Origin: Bacteroidales bacterium
Lineage (GTDB): Bacteria > Bacteroidota > Bacteroidia > Bacteroidales > JAADJA01
NCBI GenBank assembly: GCA_020438105.1
Contig: JAGQVE010000001.1
Span: 207,985-251,223, forward strand
Length of the DNA: 43,239 bases
Direction: 5' to 3'
Made by a program: the position numbers and the translations under genes. Each line of letters starts with the position of its first letter. The stretch's first letter is position 1. This document shows, piece by piece, positions 18,099 through 25,778 of this stretch. Under the pieces are notes generated by a model that saw only the letters and a list, made by a program, of their open reading frames with translations, had not been told where the DNA came from and did no database searches.

Positions 18099-18172
18099 CT
18101 CTGCAATATTCTGAGATTGAACCGGCAAAACCAGGTCAGTTGCTGTAAGTGCTACTTACCGGATTTAAGAAA

Positions 18173-18772
18173 TTAGTAGTTGAAAAAGTTTGTATTGTCA
18201 ATACCACAGTCAAAACGACCGTCGGTAACAGATACGGGTTCGTCGTTAACCAATGCCTTAAAATTGAACAACCCCGACAAAATAACTTCTACCTGATGCT
18301 CATCCACATACAGGTTTTGAGCGCGTTTAAACTGTATACTTCCTTCAAATACGGAAGCAACATAATCAACATCCTTAAAGCTAACAATAACCATTATATT
18401 CTCCTGGGTGAGGTCATAAGTAGTATTATCCAATTCAAGAAGGTCCAAATAATCAGATGGATTGTAATTGAAAAAAACAAACTTCATTTTCATTTGCTCA
18501 TCGCTAAAACTTCCTTTATGACCAGAAAATATAAATGTAGTGGAATCACCTGTAACCACTATTTTGAGCGGCACACCATCATAAAGCGAAATAAAGGCTT
18601 CCCTGTCATAATAGGCTCCAAAGGTATTATAACCCCATTCCGAATAAATTGGTAAATCCTGAAATTCGGGATCATAAATAAAGATTGTTTGTTCCAGGTT
18701 ATATTCTCTGCTACAACCAAAACTCATTGCTACTGTTGCAAATAATGCAAAAAAGAAATATTTACGCTTCAT
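18173..18772 (-). CDS. Hypothetical lipoprotein
   Basis: 199 residues. Signal peptide with lipobox SFGC, Cys20 as the lipidated residue. The rest is a probable small beta-rich domain (for example TIFIYDPEFQDLPIYSEWGYNTFGAYYDREAF, seen as separate strands). I do not recognise a family. Its start overlaps the end of the upstream outer-membrane-type protein gene by 11 bp, so the two are translationally coupled and probably act together at the envelope. Confidence 0.75.
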   Translation of the reverse strand: MKRKYFFFALFATVAMSFGCSREYNLEQTIFIYDPEFQDLPIYSEWGYNTFGAYYDREAFISLYDGVPLKIVVTGDSTTFIFSGHKGSFSDEQMKMKFVFFNYNPSDYLDLLELDNTTYDLTQENIMVIVSFKDVDYVASVFEGSIQFKRAQNLYVDEHQVEVILSGLFNFKALVNDEPVSVTDGRFDCGIDNTNFFNY

Positions 18773-19550
18773 GGTTTTTATTTACAGGGATTTGAATATT
18801 TAATTGAAAACCAAAACCGGTGACAGGCTCCAATATGCCACTTACATTTTTAGTAAGCACAAATGAAGGAACAAGAAATTCAAGACTTACGTTTGATTTT
18901 TGATCATTACCCAGAATCAACCCGGCACCAAAATATAATGGGATAAAAAAGTCAGACGGTTCATCAAACTTCGAAGTGATATCATGCTCATATTTATCCA
19001 TAGAACTATTATAAAAACCGGCTGATCTCGAACTAAACACATTATAATTAACGCTGGCAGCTGCTTTTATATAAAATTTTGAATAAACCCTTGGATTCAG
19101 AAAAAACCTGTATTCAATAGGTATTCCGATAAATCCGGAATGCTCTTCAATGTCAGTTACTTTTAGATATTCTGTGCTGCTCCCATCTTCGCGCAGCAAC
19201 ATATAAAAATACGAAGAATTGCTTTCGCCGGCACTTTTGCCAAGTGAAGAGTTAAATTGTGTATATCTTATTCCTGTTCCGAAGGCAAATCGCTGATTGG
19301 CTGTTCGCTTATTTAATTTCACACCTGCATACCAGTAATCCGATTGCCCGTAAATGGTTTCGCTTACACTGCCACCCCCGTAAGAACTCAGGTCACCTCT
19401 GATAAAATCGTATTCGGGGATCTGGCTAAAAATTACATGTGCCCCACCTTCAAAGCTGAGGTAATAAAATGGTTTTTCATCCTGAGCTGAGGCTTTTAAT
19501 GTGCAAATCAAAACCAAACTTAAAATTAATAAAGTTGATTTGACTTTCAT
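18762..19550 (-). CDS. Outer-membrane beta-barrel-like protein
   Basis: 262 residues from the Met at 19550; an upstream in-frame ATG at 19565 would add five residues but spoil the signal peptide. The signal peptide is MKVKSTLLILSLVLICTLKASAQ-like and ends in ASAQ. The mature part has alternating amphipathic strands (YYLSFEGGAHVIFS, FAFGTGIRYTQF, GFIGIPIEYRFF, SKFYIKAAASVNYNVF, FFIPLYFGAGLILG, VSLEFLVPSFVLT) and ends in strand-like GFGFQLNIQIPV, as in porin-like proteins of about eight to ten strands. It is coupled to the lipoprotein downstream. Confidence 0.78.
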   Translation of the reverse strand: MKVKSTLLILSLVLICTLKASAQDEKPFYYLSFEGGAHVIFSQIPEYDFIRGDLSSYGGGSVSETIYGQSDYWYAGVKLNKRTANQRFAFGTGIRYTQFNSSLGKSAGESNSSYFYMLLREDGSSTEYLKVTDIEEHSGFIGIPIEYRFFLNPRVYSKFYIKAAASVNYNVFSSRSAGFYNSSMDKYEHDITSKFDEPSDFFIPLYFGAGLILGNDQKSNVSLEFLVPSFVLTKNVSGILEPVTGFGFQLNIQIPVNKNHEA

Positions 19551-19709
19551 AAACATGGCTTCCATACTTAGTTTTTTGATTAATTTATTATTGCGATTGA
19601 CCTAATTATAAATGAAGAACTGTTAACGTTTTATCAGTTTAATATATTATTATGCAATGAAAGCACGGTGAAAATATTTTGAATCGGATTAAAATATCTG
19701 CGCATGTTA

Positions 19710-20078
19710 TCAGGTTTGGCACAACCAATTTTCTGCTTCTGTAAAGACATCGGTGGCAAAAAATCGCATTCCCTGGTTGATGGCAAAAGTTTCCATCGCC
19801 TTAGCTTCCCTGATGAATTCGGGTGAACAAACAATGGCGATTTTAATCAATTTCCAAATTTGTTCAGGAGGATTTTTAGCTGTCTGGTAAGTTTCAGATA
19901 TTGAAATGTTATAGATTAAATTTCGTTCATCACAGAGCATCTTTTTACAATTATTGCTCACTGCAATTTCAACAATGGCTTTTTGATACTCATAAACTTG
20001 TTGCAGGCTTTCATCTTTGCCTGAGGCAGTTACAAGCAGATAATCATTAACAAATTTGTGATCGAAATTAATAGCCAT
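19710..20078 (-). CDS. STAS/SpoIIAA-like domain protein
   Basis: 122 residues, cytosolic. The layout is strand, helix, strand: DYLLVTASGKDESLQQVYEYQKAIVEIA, then KKMLCDERNLIYN, then WKLIKIAIVCSPE and a C-terminal helix, FTEAENWL. This fits the SpoIIAA-like (STAS/SEC14-type) fold seen in many small Bacteroidota proteins. No phosphorylatable Ser motif of a true anti-anti-sigma factor is evident. Function unknown. It lies 114 bp downstream of the rubrerythrin-like gene on the same strand; whether it belongs to that operon is unclear. Confidence 0.55.
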   Translation of the reverse strand: MAINFDHKFVNDYLLVTASGKDESLQQVYEYQKAIVEIAVSNNCKKMLCDERNLIYNISISETYQTAKNPPEQIWKLIKIAIVCSPEFIREAKAMETFAINQGMRFFATDVFTEAENWLCQT

Positions 20079-20192
20079 AACTAACCTGCAAATCTTTAAA
20101 TTAATAATTTAAAGTTACAAATTATTTAATTCCATTAACCAAAACTACTACAAAATTGAATTACTGAAAAAAAAAATATTCTAACACTTTTC

Positions 20193-20651
20193 CTAATTAT
20201 CCTTCAGAACCACCTCATCATATTCAAGCTCAAAGCGCAGTTTATGTTTGGATTCTTCCTGCGCCAGGCTGCTAAAAAGGGAGCGCAGCAACTGATCGGA
20301 AACAGTAGCAGCCAGATCGGAGTAAAGCCGAAACGCAGCTTTTTCCTTTTTCATTGCTACGATGAGTGCCTCCTGGTAGCTCATGCCGGGATGCGGCTCC
20401 ACATCCACGAGGTAATCCCCGATCCTGATGTCCTGCACCTGTTTGGGAGTAAAACTGAACTGTCCGCTGCTTTGAATATTTTGTAACCTCTTTTTATGGC
20501 CCCGTTCTTCGTTGGCAAATTGTTCGAAAACGCCTCTCATTTCCGGGTTGCGGGCAGTTTCGGCCAGACCGGTGTATAAGTCCACACTCTCTTGTTCGCG
20601 ACCGATAGCGAATTGTAAAATGTCGTCAGATGATTTAAATTCCTGTATCAT
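20193..20651 (-). CDS. Rubrerythrin-like ferritin-family protein
   Basis: 152 residues with the two-helix-pair layout of the rubrerythrin/ferritin-like family. Ligand motifs are Glu19, then EERGH (Glu49, His52), then Glu103 in KKEKAAF, and EESKH (Glu133, His136). No rubredoxin-type CxxC domain is attached. Relatives handle peroxide or iron in anaerobes. It starts 18 bp after the stop of the ferredoxin-flavoprotein gene and so is the last gene of the large membrane-complex operon. This suggests protection of an oxygen-sensitive Fe-S complex, or an electron acceptor for it; both are inference. Confidence 0.82.
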   Translation of the reverse strand: MIQEFKSSDDILQFAIGREQESVDLYTGLAETARNPEMRGVFEQFANEERGHKKRLQNIQSSGQFSFTPKQVQDIRIGDYLVDVEPHPGMSYQEALIVAMKKEKAAFRLYSDLAATVSDQLLRSLFSSLAQEESKHKLRFELEYDEVVLKDN

Positions 20652-20669
20652 GGTTTTGCTTTTTATTTC

Positions 20670-22457
20670 TTATTCATTTTCACTAAGTAATACGTCGATA
20701 CCTTTGGCAGCCCTGTGTCCGTCGGCAATTGCACTGATGGCATCGGCCGTGGAATTCACCGAGTCGCCGCCGGCAAATAACCTTTCAATGGAAGTTTGCA
20801 TGTTTTCATTGGTGACTACCCGGCCCCGCTCCAGTTTCAGTTTTTCGAGCCATTCGGCGCTCAGGAAGTCATAATAAGCCTCCTGACCGATGGCACCGAT
20901 CACGGTGCTTACTTCTAGTATCGTTTCGCTCCCTTCGATGGGAACCGGTTTCGGACGGCGTCCTTTCGGATCATCCACCATTTCTGCTTTTAAATATTCA
21001 ATTCCGGTAACTTTCCCTTTTTCATCTTTCACAATGCGGGTGGGAATCGTTTGTGGTTCGATGTGGATACCTTCCTGCTCGCAGCCTTCAATTTCCTCCG
21101 GATCAGATGGCATATCCACTATTCTCCTGCGGTAAAGTACCGTAACTTTTGCGCCCAGCCGGCGGCTCACACGGGCGGCATCCATCGCCACATTTCCTCC
21201 ACCGATCACAGCTACATGATTTCCGATCTCCGGTTTTTTGCCTTCATTCACTTCACGCAAAAAGTCGATGGCCTGCATGGAACCTGGACCTTCTTCCCCT
21301 TCAATGGCAATCAGATAGGGTTTCTCAAAACCAATGCCCATGAACACAGCATCGTATGCGGCATACAATTCATCAAACTTTACTTCACGACCGATCATCA
21401 TGTTGAAACGGAACTGAACCCCCATCTCTTCCAGCAAACCGATCTCCTGTTCCAGCATTTCCATTGGCAGCCGATACTTCGGAATGCCATACATGGTGGC
21501 ACCGCCGGGATGTTCTTTGGCTTCAAAAATGGTAACCCTGTAACCCATTGTTCTCAGGTAATAAGCTGCACTGATCCCCGACGGACCCGCACCGATGATG
21601 GCGATGTGTTTTTTAGCCTCAGGCAGTGAATCCAAACCGAGGATGCGTTTGTAATCTTCGAAAGGCACATTGTCGGCGATGTAACGTTTGAGCCAGCGAA
21701 TAGCCAGAGCATCTCCCTTCACCCCAACCGAACAAACCTCCTCGCAACGGTGGGTACATACACGACCGCAAATCTCAGGCAACGGATTGGTATCGTACAA
21801 AAGCTGCAAACCTTTTTCCAGATTACCATCACGAATGGCTTTGATGTATCCGGGAATATCCATGTGAGCCGGACAAGAGGCCACACAAATACCGCAGGAA
21901 ACGCAACGATCAGCTTCTTTTTCAGCTTGCTCTTTGGAATAGCCTTTCACGATCTCGATAAAATTGGTGATCCGTTCATCGGGCTCAATCTCTTCCATGT
22001 TCACTCTTTCAGGATTGTAAAGCGAATAACCCGGATTGGTCCACCCTTTTTCATTATTGTCCCAGGGCTTTTTATCTACTCCGGGAATAAACCGGAAATC
22101 ATCCGGATCATCAGAAACCCAGGTGTATTCATTCGACATGGTAAGCGAACCGGTGGTGCAGATATCTACACAAAGTGCACACCAGCAGCAGCGGCCGTAA
22201 TCCACGAGGGGCCGGAGTCCGCTGTCACCTTTTTTGGTGTCGATGCCTTCCACAGGAACGAGGTCGATGGCTTGATTCTCGCATACAGCTTCGCAACTGC
22301 CACAGCCGATACAGGCTTCCACATCGTTTTTATGAAACCCCCGGTAACGGTCGGCTCCAGGCCTTTCGGTGAATGGATCCTTTACAGTGACGGGCTTTTT
22401 TACGATGTTGCTCCAGGCACTGAACGGGGTGATAATATCTTTGATTTTCATACTCAT
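20670..22457 (-). CDS. NuoI-like ferredoxin fused to GltD/NfnB-like FAD-NAD(P)H oxidoreductase (MbxN-type fusion)
   Basis: 595 residues from the first in-frame ATG after the NuoD-like gene; the open frame reaches back to 22538 inside that gene, which I reject. Residues 1-115 are a NuoI/MbxN-type ferredoxin with two CxxCxxCxxxC motifs (Cys49/52/55/59 and 90/93/96/100). About 160-260 is a GltD-type helical Fe-S domain (Cys185/188/191/195 and 230/234/238/242). The FAD motif GAGPSG is at 289-294. The NAD(P) motif GGGNVA is at 419-424, with a later YRRR (442-445) suggesting NADPH. C-terminal FAGGDSVNSTADAISAIADG closes the flavin site. It should link NAD(P)H and the peripheral arm of the membrane complex. 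Standalone GltD is about 470 residues and lacks the NuoI part. Confidence 0.9.
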   Translation of the reverse strand: MSMKIKDIITPFSAWSNIVKKPVTVKDPFTERPGADRYRGFHKNDVEACIGCGSCEAVCENQAIDLVPVEGIDTKKGDSGLRPLVDYGRCCWCALCVDICTTGSLTMSNEYTWVSDDPDDFRFIPGVDKKPWDNNEKGWTNPGYSLYNPERVNMEEIEPDERITNFIEIVKGYSKEQAEKEADRCVSCGICVASCPAHMDIPGYIKAIRDGNLEKGLQLLYDTNPLPEICGRVCTHRCEEVCSVGVKGDALAIRWLKRYIADNVPFEDYKRILGLDSLPEAKKHIAIIGAGPSGISAAYYLRTMGYRVTIFEAKEHPGGATMYGIPKYRLPMEMLEQEIGLLEEMGVQFRFNMMIGREVKFDELYAAYDAVFMGIGFEKPYLIAIEGEEGPGSMQAIDFLREVNEGKKPEIGNHVAVIGGGNVAMDAARVSRRLGAKVTVLYRRRIVDMPSDPEEIEGCEQEGIHIEPQTIPTRIVKDEKGKVTGIEYLKAEMVDDPKGRRPKPVPIEGSETILEVSTVIGAIGQEAYYDFLSAEWLEKLKLERGRVVTNENMQTSIERLFAGGDSVNSTADAISAIADGHRAAKGIDVLLSENE

Positions 22458-22467
22458 TTCAACAGTA

Positions 22468-23673
22468 TTAACGTTCGATCTCAGGCGGACAGGTGGCCAG
22501 CGAAACCATGATGGCACTGACGTCGGAGATATTGGCATTCACAAGTAATTTTTCGAGCAAAGCGATGGCATGGGTATAACTCGGCCCACGCAGGTTGATA
22601 CGGCGGGGATATTCGCTTCCATCAGCAACGGCAAAAAATCCATATTCCCCACGCGAGGATTCGCTTCTTACATAGGTTTGCCCTGTAGGGATTTTCCAGT
22701 TTAACGCATTGGGGATTTTCCCGAGAATCTCACCGTCATTTGGCATTTTGTCCAAAATCTGACGGATCATTTCAACACCGTATTTCAAGTCCATAAAACG
22801 AACCCAGGTCCGGCTGAAAATATCGCTGGCAGCTTCATTGTCCACATAAGGTTCAAAGTCGAGCTGATCATAGATCAGGTAAGGGTTATCTTTTCGAACA
22901 TCACGTTTATAGCCGGCCGCGCGGGCATTCGGACCAACAATTCCATATTTATCCACCCAGGAAGGATTAATGTAACCGGTTCCGATACTCCGTTTTTTAA
23001 ATACGGCATTATCAATTACCAGCCTTTTCAAACGAATCAGGAAATCATCAATATCGTCCAGGTTACTGATAAGTCTTTTTTTAAACCCGTCCGGCATTTT
23101 ACCACGCACACCACCCGGGATGATATACATATGATAAATTCGGGCACCTGTGAGTTCTTCAAAACGGTCGAGGATCAGGTCACGGAGATATACTCCCCAC
23201 TGAACGCCAAGCCCAAGCCCCATTGTTCCACCATGTGCAGGCAGTAAACGAAGCAGGTTGGATATCCTTGCCATTTCAAGGACCAGGGTACGCATCCACT
23301 GTGCATACTCAGGAACTTCCACATTGGAAAGTTCTTCCATTGATGCCGCCAAATTGTATTCGTTACTGTCGGGTTCGGGAACACACATCCGCACAACCGT
23401 CGGAAAACACTGCATCCAGGTGCGGCGTTCGAAAATCTTCTCAAAACCGCGGTGCAGGTATCCCACATGGGTTTTGGCTTCCACTACCTCATCCCCGCAG
23501 AGGGTTAACTCCAGCGACATATTTCCGGTTACACCGGGGTGATTAGGTCCGTGCCATACCTTTACATACTTCCCTGAATCAAGATCCACCTGCAACTTCC
23601 CGCTCTCGTCAGGTTGCGGATAAGAACTCCGGTCGGTTTTGATCAATAGCTTGTGGTTATTGCTGTTACTCAT
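22468..23673 (-). CDS. NuoD/MbxL-like large subunit of complex-I-type reductase, NiFe ligands lost
   Basis: 401 residues. Family motifs are HGPNHPGVTGNMSLELTLCG, HVGYLHRGFEKIFE, ARISNLLRLLPAHGG, RDLILDRFEELTGARI and a C-terminal LATCPPEIER. [NiFe] hydrogenases have CxxC pairs at two places. Here only one Cys remains at each (Cys97 in VVRMCVPEPDSNEYN, Cys395 in the tail), so no NiFe site can form. This is the pattern of complex-I-like or MBS-type subunits. It overlaps the NuoC-like gene by 8 bp and is followed after about 10 bp by the ferredoxin-flavoprotein. Confidence 0.9.
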   Translation of the reverse strand: MSNSNNHKLLIKTDRSSYPQPDESGKLQVDLDSGKYVKVWHGPNHPGVTGNMSLELTLCGDEVVEAKTHVGYLHRGFEKIFERRTWMQCFPTVVRMCVPEPDSNEYNLAASMEELSNVEVPEYAQWMRTLVLEMARISNLLRLLPAHGGTMGLGLGVQWGVYLRDLILDRFEELTGARIYHMYIIPGGVRGKMPDGFKKRLISNLDDIDDFLIRLKRLVIDNAVFKKRSIGTGYINPSWVDKYGIVGPNARAAGYKRDVRKDNPYLIYDQLDFEPYVDNEAASDIFSRTWVRFMDLKYGVEMIRQILDKMPNDGEILGKIPNALNWKIPTGQTYVRSESSRGEYGFFAVADGSEYPRRINLRGPSYTHAIALLEKLLVNANISDVSAIMVSLATCPPEIER

Positions 23674-24193
23674 TGGGATACAATTTTTGTTTCATATAGG
23701 TTGCCGGATCATGCGACACTCTGCCAGGTCTCGGGAAAAATGTCTCGTTGGCATATTTCAGCGTATCAAATTCACGACGCATAGGTGGAATATTGTCCCA
23801 CCCTTCGAGATTGAAGCTTTCATCCACCCGTGGGCTACCCGGAAATTCGATGCCGTACATTTCTTTCAATTCGCGTTGGTAAGTCCATGCCTGCTCCCAC
23901 AGGTGATGTGCCGAATGCATGGTAGCCTCTTCCCGGTCGATATTAGTACAGATGGAGATATCGGCATGCAATTGATAATTGTGAACAATATAATTGAGTT
24001 CAAAAACTCCCTTTTCCATCCAGTCGGCCACAGTGATCATCACGAGGTGAGAAAAGCCTTCGGCATCACGGAGATAGGTCACGGCGGGGATGGCCTGATC
24101 TTTTCCGACAGTCACAAAATAGAGGTCGTTGCGCTGCTTTTTCACAGCCTTCACATCAAAAGCCCCCTGCAGATGTTGAATGATCTTTTCCAT
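23666..24193 (-). CDS. NuoC/MbxK-like subunit
   Basis: 175 residues, size of the 30-kDa-type subunit. It contains VTYLRDAEGFSHLVMITVADW and the hallmark EREMYG-like segment in WTYQRELKEMYGIEFPGSPRVDES, which is the conserved region of NuoC and of the group 4 hydrogenase homologue (RE..MYGI.F.GHP). It bridges NuoB and NuoD in the peripheral arm. It starts 5 bp after the NuoB-like gene and overlaps the NuoD-like gene by 8 bp. Confidence 0.88.
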   Translation of the reverse strand: MEKIIQHLQGAFDVKAVKKQRNDLYFVTVGKDQAIPAVTYLRDAEGFSHLVMITVADWMEKGVFELNYIVHNYQLHADISICTNIDREEATMHSAHHLWEQAWTYQRELKEMYGIEFPGSPRVDESFNLEGWDNIPPMRREFDTLKYANETFFPRPGRVSHDPATYMKQKLYPNE

Positions 24194-24198
24194 ATCAT

Positions 24199-24861
24199 CT
24201 ACCAGTTATAATCGGGCATGTTCCAGTCCCGAATGATCTTTTTCTGATTTGCTTTGTAAGTTTCAAAGTTTTCGGCATAGAGGTTGGCCCCTTCGGCTTT
24301 GCCGGCTTTGATCCGTTTTTTCAGGGCTTCAAATCCGGCAAGGATTGCTTCCGGACGGGGCATGCAGCCTGCCACATACACATCCACCGGCATATATTTA
24401 TCGAGGCGGTTGATGGTATTGTAACTATCGAAATACATCCCGCCGTTGATGGTGCAACTACCGAGTGCCATCACAAATTTCGGATTCTGCATTTGCTCAT
24501 AACTCCTGATGGCTCTTTTCAATGTTTTTACACTCAGGTATCCAGAAATGATCATCAGGTTGGCCTGACGTGGTGTCGGGCGCATCTGAACACCAAAACG
24601 GTAAGCATCAAAACGAGGTGTTAATAAAGGATATAATTCGATACTTCCACAACCGGTTCCAAATCCGAGCACCCAGATACTTTCGGCGCGTGCCCAATTG
24701 AAGAAATTCTCAAATATCTTAGCCCGTTTCGGCTCGTGTTTTTTTGGCAGTGCATCACAAAAATAATCCTGGATAGGATCAACGGTGATGTCTTCGCCAT
24801 TGGGGCCGATAACGGTTCGTTTGGTTAAATCCGGATCTATAAATGTTTTCTTGTCTTCCAT
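24199..24861 (-). CDS. NuoB/MbxJ-like small subunit with three-cysteine cluster site
   Basis: 220 residues. The core SIWVLGFGTGCGSIELYPLL aligns with the NuoB text FGLACCAVEM, so Cys71 is kept while the second Cys of the tandem pair is Gly72 (GGA at 24646-24648). Other cluster ligands are Cys136 in MALGSCTINGG and Cys166 in YVAGCMPRPEA. The subunit should hold the proximal [4Fe-4S] cluster, the last before the active site, here with only three Cys ligands; Cys35 lies outside the motif. From memory, the archaeal sulfane reductase MBS also uses a three-Cys proximal cluster. The N-terminal 50 residues are an extension of unknown role. Confidence 0.9.
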   Translation of the reverse strand: MEDKKTFIDPDLTKRTVIGPNGEDITVDPIQDYFCDALPKKHEPKRAKIFENFFNWARAESIWVLGFGTGCGSIELYPLLTPRFDAYRFGVQMRPTPRQANLMIISGYLSVKTLKRAIRSYEQMQNPKFVMALGSCTINGGMYFDSYNTINRLDKYMPVDVYVAGCMPRPEAILAGFEALKKRIKAGKAEGANLYAENFETYKANQKKIIRDWNMPDYNW

Positions 24862-24872
24862 GTCAAAATCTA

Positions 24873-25778
24873 TTAAACCATGAATATGCCGATGATGCTC
24901 AGGATCAACGGAATTTTAAGGAACCAGGGAATGCTCTGATCTATGCGGAAACGCGGGAATACCAGTCCGACGAACACCGGCCAGAAAAACACGCAGAACG
25001 ATTTTACAATGAGTTCAACCCAGTTGGTGGCCCCTCCGAAAAAGAGGTTGACCATCAGGATCGATTCGCTTACGTAAAGGATCGCCCGGTTGGTTTGCAA
25101 TAAACCAAGGTAGGTTCCGTGGTATTCGGTGGGTGGCCCGATGGGAATTTCCTGCGGAGCCTGCACCACGTTAAAGGGTGATGCCATCATCATTCCCAGG
25201 AAAGCTAGCATCGCGGCAATTCCGGCAAAAGGATTGGTCATGATGTTCCAGTGCATGATACCTCCTTGCTGTCCGGCCACGATTTCTGTTAACGAAAATG
25301 AATGATGTTGCACAGCCACTGCAATTACAGCCAGGGTAAAAGGAACTTCCACCGTTGTAAACTGCGACAAACCTCGGCTGATGCCGATAAAGGAATAGGG
25401 ATGACCGCCTTCACTGGCACCAAGGGCCATTCCGAGCATCCCGAAAAACATGAAGTACATGATCAGGATCACATCGCCAGCAAAAGAATAATTGCTCCAG
25501 TAATAAGAACCATAGATCAACGGCATGAACATAAAAATACCTACACCACCCACGAGCCTGAAAACGGGACCGAGGTAGAACATCACCCCATGTGTGATCT
25601 GACTGCGCATGGCATAGTTTTTCACCAAATCAATATATGGCTGATAAACCGGCATGCCAATTCGTTTTCCGATGCGTGCCGTAATGCGGCGGATCAATCC
25701 ATACTGCAACAATCCGTAGTTCAGCACGATGAACAATCCCAACAGGGTAAACAACAGTTTTATCCAATCGATACTCAT
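24873..25778 (-). CDS. NuoH/MbxM-like membrane subunit
   Basis: 301 residues with about eight TM helices. Conserved complex-I subunit 1 features are GRITARIGKRIGMPVYQPYIDLVK-like text at about 28-50 (here RRITARIGKRIG, QPYIDLVKN), a loop with GHPYSFIGISRGLSQFTTVEVP, and MASPFNVVQAPQEIPIGPPTEYHG carrying the acidic loop. It connects the peripheral arm to the ion-pumping arm. It overlaps the 1044-residue antiporter gene by 4 bp. The position between H/H' and J is the same as mbxM in the archaeal operon. Confidence 0.93.
   Translation of the reverse strand: MSIDWIKLLFTLLGLFIVLNYGLLQYGLIRRITARIGKRIGMPVYQPYIDLVKNYAMRSQITHGVMFYLGPVFRLVGGVGIFMFMPLIYGSYYWSNYSFAGDVILIMYFMFFGMLGMALGASEGGHPYSFIGISRGLSQFTTVEVPFTLAVIAVAVQHHSFSLTEIVAGQQGGIMHWNIMTNPFAGIAAMLAFLGMMMASPFNVVQAPQEIPIGPPTEYHGTYLGLLQTNRAILYVSESILMVNLFFGGATNWVELIVKSFCVFFWPVFVGLVFPRFRIDQSIPWFLKIPLILSIIGIFMV

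Noticed and set aside
18099..18172. Terminator after ribH
   Set aside because: Only a weak 5-bp hairpin (GTAAG/CTTAC) without a T-run is visible.
21750..22511. Plus-strand frame of 253 codons
   Set aside because: Antisense shadow of the ferredoxin-flavoprotein gene; no motif and poor composition.
20670..22538. Glutamate synthase small subunit with start at 22538
   Set aside because: No large GltB gene nearby; the extra 27 residues overlap the coding end of the NuoD-like gene, and the chain has an added NuoI ferredoxin.
22468..24861. [NiFe] hydrogenase (group 4) as the identity of the NuoB/NuoD-like pair
   Set aside because: The large subunit lacks both CxxC pairs needed for the NiFe site, and no maturation genes are in the window.
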